The position numbers and the translations under genes were made by a program. The notes beneath the pieces were generated by a model, which made no database searches, was not told where the DNA came from, and worked only from the letters and a program-made list of their open reading frames with translations. From JAKZVK01 sp965248255 (GTDB lineage: Bacteria > Acidobacteriota > Terriglobia > Bryobacterales > UBA6623): DNA of 64,000 nt. This document shows positions 33,742 to 41,989 of this stretch, piece after piece. The stretch is from assembly GCA_965248255.1 (NCBI GenBank), contig CBDFIW010000003.1, forward strand, positions 1,984,001-2,048,000. The letters are read 5' to 3'. Each line of letters starts with the position of its first letter. Position 1 is the first letter of the stretch.

Positions 33742-35412
33742 TCACGGCATGCTGCGCACGCGCAGGAACTGCCCGGCCTCGGCTCCTCTTCGGTCTTCGA
33801 GACGACTCTGGCGGTAGCGGTGGCCCGCCTCGATGAACGCCTGGAAAAGGGGGTGTGGCTCCAGGGGTTTCGACTTGAACTCAGGATGGAACTGGCAACC
33901 GAGATACCAGGGATGGTCGGGCAACTCGCAAATCTCCACGTAGACACGATCGGGCGTCTCGCCGGCGATTACCATCCCCTGGGAGGTGACCTCCTCCTCA
34001 TACTCGCGGTTGAATTCGTAGCGATGGCGATGCCGCTCGTGAATCTCGGCGCGCCCGTAGGCCGATTCGGCAAAGCTCCCCTCGGCCAGCCGGCAGGGCC
34101 AACTGCCAAGGCGCATCGTGCCTCCCAGGTCTTCGACGCCCTTGAGTTCACGCAGCTTGAAGAACAGCCGATGCGGCGTCCCTGGATCGAACTCCGTCGA
34201 GTGGGCCTTCTCGAGTCCGCACACGTTGCGAGCGAATTCGACGACCATCGTCTGCATGCCGAGGCAGATGCCGAAATAAGGTACGCGCTGCTCGCGGGCA
34301 TAGCGGATCGCTTCGATCATGCCTTCGATGCCGCGGGCGCCGAAGCCGCCGGGAACGAGAATAGCATCGAGGTCATCTAACTGGCGCGCCGCTGTCTCCC
34401 GCGTGATGCCCTCGGCCTCGACCCACTGGATTTCCACACGTAGACTGTGCGCCAGCCCACCGTGCAGCAGAGCCTCCTTGAGACTCTTGTAAGAGTCCCC
34501 GTAGTCCACATACTTGCCGATGATGCCGATCGTCACTTCGCCGGCCGGATGCCGCAGACGGCCGAGCATCTCCTCCCAGTCGCGCAGATCGCGCTGGGGG
34601 GGGTCCATACCGAAACAGCCCAGGATGATCTCATCCACGCCCTCTTGCGCCAAGCTGACCGGCACACGATAGACCGAATCGACGTCGCGGGCGGCGATGA
34701 CGGCCGCCTTGTCGACGTCGCAGAACAACGAAATCTTCTCGCGCAGCTCGCGAGAGAGATCGGTCTCGGTGCGGCACAGCAGGATGTCAGGCTGGATGCC
34801 CAGGGCCCGCAGCTCCTTGACGCTGTGCTGAGTGGGTTTGGTCTTCAACTCGCCGGCGGCGGCGATCCACGGTACCAGCGTGACGTGAACGAAGACACAG
34901 TTCTCGCGACCCAGCTCGTGCCGCATCTGGCGGATCGCCTCGAGAAACGGCAGCGACTCGATATCGCCTACGGTCCCGCCAATCTCGACGATGAGAATAT
35001 CCACGTCATCGGTCGAGATCTTGCGCATAGCGGCTTTGATCTCATTCGTCACGTGCGGGATGACCTGAACGGTCTTGCCCAGGTAGTCGCCCCGCCGCTC
35101 CTTGGCGATGATTCGCTCGTAGATGCGTCCGCTGGTGACGTTGTTCGCCTGCGTCAGCTTGGCGTGTGTGAAGCGCTCATAGTGGCCCAGGTCGAGGTCG
35201 GTCTCCGCGCCGTCGTCGGTGACGAAGACCTCGCCGTGTTGAAACGGGCTCATCGTGCCCGGGTCGACGTTGAGGTAGGGGTCGAACTTCTGCAAGTTGA
35301 CTCGCAACCCGCGACTCTCCAGCAGACAGCCGATCGAAGCGGCGGCAATACCTTTGCCAAGCGAGGAGACGACGCCTCCGGTCACAAAAATGTACTTGCC
35401 CCCCGCACTCAT
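33742..35412 (-). CDS. pyrG: CTP synthase PyrG
   Basis: 556 residues, complete. The N-terminal amidoligase domain has the P-loop TGGVVSSLGKG and the FQHGEVFVTDDGAETDLDLG region. The C-terminal class I glutaminase carries C383 (GICLGMQ) and H509/E511 (CQFHPEF). It makes CTP from UTP, ATP and glutamine. The start MSAGGKYIFVTGG agrees with the family. It is transcribed alone, divergent from the VWFA genes; the downstream kinase lies 156 bases away on the same strand. Confidence 0.97.
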   Translation of the reverse strand: MSAGGKYIFVTGGVVSSLGKGIAAASIGCLLESRGLRVNLQKFDPYLNVDPGTMSPFQHGEVFVTDDGAETDLDLGHYERFTHAKLTQANNVTSGRIYERIIAKERRGDYLGKTVQVIPHVTNEIKAAMRKISTDDVDILIVEIGGTVGDIESLPFLEAIRQMRHELGRENCVFVHVTLVPWIAAAGELKTKPTQHSVKELRALGIQPDILLCRTETDLSRELREKISLFCDVDKAAVIAARDVDSVYRVPVSLAQEGVDEIILGCFGMDPPQRDLRDWEEMLGRLRHPAGEVTIGIIGKYVDYGDSYKSLKEALLHGGLAHSLRVEIQWVEAEGITRETAARQLDDLDAILVPGGFGARGIEGMIEAIRYAREQRVPYFGICLGMQTMVVEFARNVCGLEKAHSTEFDPGTPHRLFFKLRELKGVEDLGGTMRLGSWPCRLAEGSFAESAYGRAEIHERHRHRYEFNREYEEEVTSQGMVIAGETPDRVYVEICELPDHPWYLGCQFHPEFKSKPLEPHPLFQAFIEAGHRYRQSRLEDRRGAEAGQFLRVRSMP

Positions 35413-35747
35413 TCAGCACTTCCACGATGGACGAGCCGTTCCGCTTCGGCCCCGGCGGTCTTGTACCGAACCGGGACGATATGACAGAGCAGGCCGCCGG
35501 GGGCGGCAAGGAAACAGGGTTTTCGGGGGCTGGTGGGGCCGTTTCGCGCTTCGGTGGCTGTGTCGCGGCGGAAACGGACCATGCGCCTCGGGCGAGTGTT
35601 GATTAGCGGCGGCGGCTTGACCGTCCGCTGGGGCATCGTAAGCACTTTACTCTAGCATGGTCCAACCCTCTATGCTAAAATCAAGGCGCCCGCGAGCGCC
35701 TATTCAGCAGCACGACGCCTGCCGGACGAAGGGAGAGGAGGTCGAGC
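35413..35747. other. Divergent intergenic region between pyrG and the VWFA gene
   Basis: 335 bases without a supported gene. It must hold the promoters for pyrG (minus) and the VWFA gene (plus). An AT-richer patch with TATGCTAAAAT at about 35671-35681 is a possible -10 region for the plus-strand gene, but no matching -35 is convincing. GAGAGGAGG at about 35733 is the strong ribosome binding site for GTG 35748. Confidence 0.4.
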
Positions 35748-36740
35748 GTGGCAGCATCTGCTCTTCGCAGTGTCGTTCAGCACACTGCTACGCTTGCGCT
35801 TCTCTGTTTATTCTCTGTCTTACCTACACATGGAGCCGACGCCAAAGTCGCTCTCAAGAACCGCACGCCCGAGCTCATCCGCGAACCCGAGCGCGTTGCC
35901 CGCATCAAGGTGGACGTCGAACTGGTTCTGGTCAACGTGACCGTTACCGACCCGATGAATCGCCTGGTGACAGGCCTCGAAAAAGACCATTTCAAGGTCA
36001 GGGAAGATAAGACCAGCCAGGAAATCACGCACTTCGGCGCCGAGGATGCCCCGCTTTCACTAGGCATCGTCTTCGACGCCAGTTCCAGCATGGGCCACAA
36101 GATGAGTAAGGCCCGTGAGGCCGTCGCACAGTTTTTCAAGTCGTCGAATCCGGAAGACGAGTTCTTTCTGGTGCAGTTCAACAATCGGCCGGAGATGGTG
36201 TCTGGCTTCACCCGTTCGGTCGAGCAGATCCAGAACCGCCTCACGTTCACGCGGTCCAAAGGCCGCACGGCACTGCTCGACGCCATCTACCTCGCCATCA
36301 CCAAGATGAAAGAGGCCTCCAACACAAAGAAGGCGCTCTTGGTCATCTCCGACGGCGGCGACAACAGCAGCCGCTACACCGAGCGCGAGATCAAGCGTCT
36401 GGTTCGCGAGGCGGACGTGCAGATCTACGCCATCGGGATCTTCGAACCCATCTCGTCGCGTAGCAGGACCCCCGAGGAGTTGAACGGGCCCAACTTGCTC
36501 AGCCATGTTGCCGAGCAGACGGGTGGCCGGCAATTCCCGGTCGAGAACTTGAACGAGCTTCCCGACATCGCGGCCAAGATCGGAATCGAGCTCCGGAACC
36601 AGTACGTCTTGGGTTACGTCCCTACCAATCAGGAGAAGGACGGCAAGTGGCGGCGGCTTAAGGTGGAGGTCAAGAAGATTCGTGGCATGCCGCGCCTTCG
36701 TCCTCACTTTCGCTCGGGCTACTACGCCCCCTCACGGTAA
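35748..36740 (+). CDS. Exported VWFA-related acidobacterial protein 1 (TIGR03436 type)
   Basis: 330 residues from GTG 35748 behind AGGAGG. A signal peptide (LALLCLFSVLPTHGADA) is followed by the lineage-specific leader VDVELVLVNVTVTDPMNRLV and LEKDHFKVREDKTSQEITHF, then a von Willebrand A domain with a complete MIDAS: DASSS (IVFDASSSMG), Thr in GRTALLDAIY and Asp in VISDGGDN. The C-terminal LRNQYVLGYVP is typical of the family. The role is unknown; metal-dependent protein binding in the periplasm is likely. Confidence 0.85.
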   Translation: MAASALRSVVQHTATLALLCLFSVLPTHGADAKVALKNRTPELIREPERVARIKVDVELVLVNVTVTDPMNRLVTGLEKDHFKVREDKTSQEITHFGAEDAPLSLGIVFDASSSMGHKMSKAREAVAQFFKSSNPEDEFFLVQFNNRPEMVSGFTRSVEQIQNRLTFTRSKGRTALLDAIYLAITKMKEASNTKKALLVISDGGDNSSRYTEREIKRLVREADVQIYAIGIFEPISSRSRTPEELNGPNLLSHVAEQTGGRQFPVENLNELPDIAAKIGIELRNQYVLGYVPTNQEKDGKWRRLKVEVKKIRGMPRLRPHFRSGYYAPSR

Positions 36741-36804
36741 CCGCCGATTAGTACTTTGGCGCCAAGTTGGCGGCGGGCAGCTAAGAAGGGGCGACACAAT
36801 CGAC

Positions 36805-37791
36805 ATGAGAGCGAGAAGGCGGAACGCCGGCGGCCGAGCCGTGAAGGCCCGAGCCGTGACGGCATTGCGCACCGGCTTGATCATCGGGACCGCCCTGATG
36901 TTGAGCCTCTCGGTGCTGTTCGCACAGACCACCTCGAAACCGGCCAAGAACGACGCGGAGACGGGTCTGGTCTTCAGGGCCGACACCCAACTGGTCGTAC
37001 TGCACACGACGGTTCAGGACAAGAGGAACCGCCTCGTCACCGACTTGCCCGAGGAGTCGTTTCGAGTCTATGAGGACGACATCCTCCAGAGCCTGACGCT
37101 GTTTCGGCGGGAAGACGTGCCGGTGTCTCTCGGCATCCTGGTGGACAACAGCGGCAGCATGCGCGACAAGCGCCGCAAAGTCAACGCCGCGGCCGTGTCG
37201 TTCGTCAAGGCGTCGAACTCGCAGGACGAGGTCTTCATCGTCAACTTCAACGACGAGGCTTTTCTCGACAGCCCGTTTACGGCGGACTTGCCCCGCCTGC
37301 AGGACGGCCTGCAGCGGATCGACTCGCGGGGCGGTACAGCGCTCTACGACGCTGTGAGCATGTCGCTCGATTACATGGACGAAGAAGCCGAGCGCAACAA
37401 GCGAGTATTGCTGGTGATCAGCGACGGCGAGGACAATGCCAGCCGCTCGACGCTCGAGAACCTGGTTCGCCGCCTGCAAGGGTCCGAGCAGGGGACGGTC
37501 ATCTACGCCATCGGGCTGTTGAGCGAAGAGGACCGCCGCTCGGCGAAACGAGCCGGCCGGGCGATCCAGCATATCGTCAAGGCGACCGGCGGCGCTGCCT
37601 TCTTCCCCGCGAGCGTCGATGAGGTGGGCTCCATCACCCAGCAGGTGGCGCGCGACATCCGTAACCAGTACGCACTTGTTTACTCGCCGAGCAATTTAGA
37701 ACGGCAAGGCTTTCGCCGCGTGAAAGTCGTTCTCGCCGGCAAGGCCAAGAAGTACACAGCACGGCACCGACCGGGCTACTTCGCTCAGTAG
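36805..37791 (+). CDS. Exported VWFA-related acidobacterial protein 2 (TIGR03436 type)
   Basis: 328 residues from ATG 36805; the open frame extends upstream into the previous gene, but the signal peptide (LRTGLIIGTALMLSLSVLFA) supports this start. Same architecture as its neighbour: FRADTQLVVLHTTVQDKRNR, ESFRVYEDDILQSLTLF, MIDAS DNSGS (LVDNSGSMRD), Thr in GGTALYDAV, Asp in VISDGEDN, and IRNQYALVYSPSN at the end. It is a tandem paralogue 64 bases downstream of the first, probably co-transcribed. Confidence 0.85.
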   Translation: MRARRRNAGGRAVKARAVTALRTGLIIGTALMLSLSVLFAQTTSKPAKNDAETGLVFRADTQLVVLHTTVQDKRNRLVTDLPEESFRVYEDDILQSLTLFRREDVPVSLGILVDNSGSMRDKRRKVNAAAVSFVKASNSQDEVFIVNFNDEAFLDSPFTADLPRLQDGLQRIDSRGGTALYDAVSMSLDYMDEEAERNKRVLLVISDGEDNASRSTLENLVRRLQGSEQGTVIYAIGLLSEEDRRSAKRAGRAIQHIVKATGGAAFFPASVDEVGSITQQVARDIRNQYALVYSPSNLERQGFRRVKVVLAGKAKKYTARHRPGYFAQ

Positions 37792-37818
37792 CCTGCTGGC
37801 CGGTCGGCTTCTTCTTCC

Positions 37819-38082
37819 ATGCATCGCTTGGCGAAGCTTCGCGCCATCGCACGCTTCCTTTGGACGGCCACGCGCCGCTACCGGCTGCGACCCTGGGCCA
37901 GCCCGTACCTGCGCTGGCGCATCGAGACCTACGAGGGCCGCCCCGCGGACCAAGTTGATGGCCGCTATTTCCGCCGATTCACCTGGCAACAGCGCCGTGA
38001 GCTGTGGCGGTTCCTTTGCTGGGCAGGCGAGATGGGCGCCTCCACACGTTCGGCCCGCGCTGGGTCAGTGCGGCGCGCGTAA
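37819..38082 (+). CDS. Small basic protein of unknown function
   Basis: 87 residues, rich in Arg and Trp (FLWTATRRYRLRPWASPYLR, WRIETYEG, FTWQQRRELWRFLCWAGEM). The Trp/Arg pattern and its place after the tandem VWFA genes on the same strand suggest a real conserved small gene, though I do not recognise the family. The last ten residues look out of pattern, so the end may be altered. Confidence 0.4.
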   Translation: MHRLAKLRAIARFLWTATRRYRLRPWASPYLRWRIETYEGRPADQVDGRYFRRFTWQQRRELWRFLCWAGEMGASTRSARAGSVRRA

Positions 38083-38180
38083 GCAAGCGAGAACGCACCC
38101 AGGGCGTCGCCGACGCGGAGGTCGTCGAGCTAGGCACAACATACGATAAGGCGCAATGCCAAGGCCTCTTGTCGCTCACC

Positions 38181-39949
38181 TCAGGTTGAACCAGCTGAAC
38201 TGGCGAGCGATCTGACTTGTTGGTTCCTTCGCCTTTGCGCTTCGAGAACAGCCTTGTGGGCATTGACTTTGCCCGAACCGAAGAAGTCCGATCTTGTTCG
38301 CCCGTTGATCTCCCGGAAAGCCCCACTCTGCCCCGCTAGATTTGGGTCCCCCGGATGGTCAAGAGTGGGGTCCAACGTGTCTCGATCCGCAGTTTCCATG
38401 AGGATGTCCTTCACTTCGGCGGCGGTGAGCGACTCGTTCACGGAAAGCATGAGCGCGGCGACTCCACCGACCAAAGGTGCTGCGCCGCTCGTGCCACCAA
38501 AGCTGTCTGTGTAATGCATGCCCGTAGCGGGATTCGTAGCCGCGGCGAGGCTCCTACCTGGGTATTCGGCCACAAAAGCCGCTCGGTCCTGGTGGTCCAT
38601 CGGTAAGTCCAGCATCTGGTGCCCGTTGCTTGAGGGTGCCACAACCGTGATGTGTTCCCCTCAGTTGGAGTACCCCGACTTGCGGAGAAGCGACGACACG
38701 GCGCCGACTCCGATCACACCTTCAATCGTCGGGAGTCCAACGGAGACGAATGAGCCCGGCGGGACTTCGCGGACCTCGCCACCGTCGTTGAACTTGAATC
38801 TCGTTGTGTTGTCGTTGATGAACGTTGGAAGGTCTGAGTTGCCGGCGGAGCAAACGACAACCAAACCCCGACCACGTCGCCCGCCGGTTTTTGTCACTCT
38901 TCGAATAACGTTTCGGACCGACGCGTTGAGCTGAAGCTGATCCACCTTGGGCGGTCCTCCAATGCTGCATATCACGATGTCCGCATGCTTGGAGGCGTAC
39001 TCGAAAGCCTCGGCGATAGCCACTTCTCCAACCGCTTGCCGCTGTGAGCCCCGCCGGACACGGAGCGGAAGAAAAGTGCAGTTTTTCACGATACCAAGGG
39101 TGCCGAGGGCTAGGCTTGCAACGGCTGTACCGTGGCGATCCTCACCATGGGGAGACGGGTCCAGATCCCCTTCTACGAAGTCTTTCTCGTGGTCAATCCG
39201 TATGTTCGAGAAGGCCGGGTGACTACGGACGAACCCGTCATCCATAACTGCGACGACGACGTCACGAGACCCCTGTGTGATCTCCCATGCACGGCGCACT
39301 TGAATATCGGCCTGAGGGCTAACTGGACCCGCGATCCCTGCCGCGTTCAGGTGCCACCCCTGGGGGGGCGGGGTACCTGGCTGGGCTTCCAATTCCACCA
39401 ATATCTCGGGTGTACTGGATTCTACGCCGGGAATCTCGGCAATGCGGTTGGCGGTCCTGAGCGGATTCTCACCTGTCTCGTCCCGCACGCGGAGCACGTG
39501 GAGGGGGCCGACGTCGCCCTTGTGATCAAGGCCGAGTACCTTCACGATCTCCTTAAGCAGCTCCGGATCAGGCTCCTGCAGTTGACGAGGATTCTGTCGG
39601 TGATCATGAATTCTTTCGTACGGTCTTCCGACCCGGCGGAGTCTCCAGGACCGTCGGCGAGACGATAGATGTGATGCGCCACGCCGCCGGTTCTCACCTG
39701 GCTCATCCATTCCTTGCAGCCGTCCTCGGACGGAGCTCTTACTCGCGTCACGGCAGATCCGACAACTTGTCTCGCGCTGTCGATTCCCTGGTGCAGTTTG
39801 TCCCAGTTCGGTGCACGGCCGAACACGGTGAAATCGGTGGGATGCGTCTCTAGTGGAAGGTCGCGTTGCCCGAAACGTATGTATTTGCCATACCGGCTGC
39901 CGTCTGCTTTCTTGCGCAGTGGTTCCAGGATCTTGTCGTAGTTGGCCAT
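38181..39949 (-). pseudogene. Subtilisin-like S8 serine protease, interrupted twice
   Basis: From ATG 39949 a roughly 130-residue N-terminal region leads, via a -1 shift near 39600 (DRILV to LQEPDPELLKEI), into a full S8 domain: catalytic Asp (VVVAVMDDGF), His (GEDRHGTAVASL) and Ser (SFGGTSGAAPLVGGVAALML). Between His and Ser an in-frame TGA at 38661-38663 (GYSN-stop-GEHITVVAPSSNG) replaces what is probably Trp. No signal peptide is visible, so the protease would be cytosolic. If both lesions are real the gene is dead; single-base errors would restore an intact protease of about 590 residues. Confidence 0.75.
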
Positions 39950-40225
39950 CGTAGCCTCCTTGTCATTGGGATCGGGTACCGGTCAAGCGCGCCCTCATCG
40001 GTCGCCTCTGACTCTGTCGCTTCGCCATCTTCTCTCGGCACCCGGCGTAGCTCGCTGATATTGTACGCGTGATTTCCGCCGGATGGAGGCCAAGCCTGCA
40101 TCAAAACACCTGCCTGGCCAAGCCAATGCAAGAATTATTGCCCGCCGGTGGCCCCTGGTGCTACACTCTTGCGCGACTAGACTTGGGAAGGCTACGCCGG
40201 TAGTCCTTCCCGCGAGGAGTCAAAG

Positions 40226-40612
40226 ATGCCAACAAAGACGGTCCGATTCGCTACGATCAAGGACAAAGACGACCCAGAGAATCCAGAGAAGTTCAAGGCA
40301 GGGCACTACCCGTGGCCTGATATCGAACGCGGGGATACGGTAAGATTCTACTCGGCGACGCTGAATGTGACGCTGTTTATGTCCCAGGACCTTCGGGACA
40401 AATTTGATGAGGTGGACATTCCTAGCCCTTTGGATATCAGTCACGGTAGGGAGGGAAGAACCTTCACGGCGAGTGAGGCTATCGTCCTTGCCGACCAAAT
40501 GGATAAGAACAACTTCAAAGTACTGGATATGAAGTTGGCGAACGACGGGCTAGAGCTGACCTGCGAGGACATCAATGCTGAGAGTCACTGCGACAACAAA
40601 ACGGAGCCGTGA
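40226..40612 (+). CDS. Unknown 128-residue acidic protein
   Basis: Starts at ATG 40226 after GCGAGGAGT. Charged and acidic, with no signal peptide or TM helix. Segments GDTVRFYSATLNVTLFMSQ and ISHGREGRTFTASEAIVLAD suggest alternating beta strands, and the C-terminus has two Cys (LTCEDINAESHC). I do not recognise the family. It lies 12 bases before the enolase-superfamily gene on the same strand and divergent from the broken S8 protease; a functional link to either is only positional. Confidence 0.55.
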   Translation: MPTKTVRFATIKDKDDPENPEKFKAGHYPWPDIERGDTVRFYSATLNVTLFMSQDLRDKFDEVDIPSPLDISHGREGRTFTASEAIVLADQMDKNNFKVLDMKLANDGLELTCEDINAESHCDNKTEP

Positions 40613-40624
40613 TCCGATTAGCCG

Positions 40625-41893
40625 ATGTCTCACCTGGACCCTAGGTTGAAGGTCAGTTCGGTCGACTGTGTGTCGGTCGATCTACCCTACAAACCGTTGC
40701 CCGCCATCTATATGGCGTCACACTGGGGAGTGAACTTCCGCCGCAGGCGACATGTCTGTAGGCTCACCCTCTCGAATGGTGTTGTCGGGTTCGGAGAGGG
40801 TGGTGTCAGCCACAGCACTTTGTCCGAGGTGATAAGGCGGAGCACAGCGGACCTGTTGTGGGACGATTCGGTCGGCGCGGGCCTGCAGATGGCCCTGTTC
40901 GACGCGGTCGGGAAGACGCGGGAGGTTCCCGTTCACCGACTGCTAGGGGAAAGGTGCCGGGATCGGATGCGGGTTGCTTGGACCTCGTTCCCGATGCCTC
41001 CCGATGCCTGGAAAGCAGAGTGTCAGGAAGCGGTTCAACTCGGATACAACTACTTCCGGGGAAAGGCGTGGCCGTGGTTCGACCTTCGGGAGCAATACAA
41101 GGCTGCCCTCTCTGCGGCCGAAGACATCTCGTTTGGTTTTGACTTTAATTCTTGGCTGTTGACCCGCGATCGTGCCCGGGACTACCTCCAGAGTCTCGAG
41201 GCAACGGGCAACGTCTACATGTTCGAAGAACCCCTGCCAACCGGGGATATCTCGGGCAATCGCCATCTGCGTACCTCCATTAGTGCGCCCCTTGTGTTGC
41301 ACTGGGAGCAGGGAGCCATAGAGACCGCGTCGGAAGAAGAGACCTGCGACGCACTCGTGGTTGGTGGCGGAGCCAAGGAGATCCTGACAGCGGGGAAAAC
41401 ATTGGCGGCGGCCTCGCGGCCTTTTTTTCTCGAGGTCGTGGGATCGGGCCTGACAACGGCCTACTGCGCTCATTTCGCCAGCGTGCTCAGCCATGCAACC
41501 CTACCCGCCGTGAACTTGAGTCACGTATTCGCAACGGACTTGATCGAGCCTGGGTGTGTCGTTGAGAATGGCTATGTCAAAGTTCCTGAGGGACCGGGTC
41601 TTGGCGTTAGCATCAACGAGGAGTCGCTCGAAAGGTATCGAATCGAGCCAGGGCAACACGGGACCTCAAACGGCGACGGCAAGCTCTTCGCCCTTCGATG
41701 GTCCTCAAGCTCGGTGAGCTACTACGCGAAGATCCGCCAATGTAAACGTGACTTATTGCTTGGAGAAATCCCTGGTTTCGCGCCTGGTGTTCCAATGGAA
41801 GAGATCCCGGACGACGGTACGCCTGAGTGGGCGCGACTCCAGGCCCGAGCCGCCGAACACCCAGTTCATGACGGCAAAGTCCCGGCACCGTAG
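40625..41893 (+). CDS. Enolase-superfamily (mandelate racemase/muconate lactonizing-like) enzyme
   Basis: 422 residues. The N-terminal capping domain ends near 100 (QMALFDAVGK), followed by the TIM-barrel: K147 in YFRGKAWP at the position of the second Lys of KxK, metal ligands D173 (GFDFNSW), E201/E202 (YMFEEPLP) and probably E228 (LHWEQ). The third ligand motif is unusual, and Arg replaces the first Lys of KxK. Family members abstract a proton alpha to a carboxylate in racemase, lactonizing or sugar-acid dehydratase reactions. The substrate cannot be set. The last 60 residues have no match that I know in the barrel. Confidence 0.75.
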   Translation: MSHLDPRLKVSSVDCVSVDLPYKPLPAIYMASHWGVNFRRRRHVCRLTLSNGVVGFGEGGVSHSTLSEVIRRSTADLLWDDSVGAGLQMALFDAVGKTREVPVHRLLGERCRDRMRVAWTSFPMPPDAWKAECQEAVQLGYNYFRGKAWPWFDLREQYKAALSAAEDISFGFDFNSWLLTRDRARDYLQSLEATGNVYMFEEPLPTGDISGNRHLRTSISAPLVLHWEQGAIETASEEETCDALVVGGGAKEILTAGKTLAAASRPFFLEVVGSGLTTAYCAHFASVLSHATLPAVNLSHVFATDLIEPGCVVENGYVKVPEGPGLGVSINEESLERYRIEPGQHGTSNGDGKLFALRWSSSSVSYYAKIRQCKRDLLLGEIPGFAPGVPMEEIPDDGTPEWARLQARAAEHPVHDGKVPAP

Positions 41894-41989
41894 GTCCGGC
41901 CCCTGGGTTCCCGCTGCCACAGCGGCTCCTGACGCTGTGCCAGCCTATCTCCTTTGAACGAGTAGTGTATATTCGGACCAGGTGAAGAA

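Noticed and set aside
33587..33745. N-terminal extension of the kinase to 33745
   Set aside because: It lacks kinase character and overlaps the pyrG end; MIGQTISHYKV at 33586 matches the usual kinase start.
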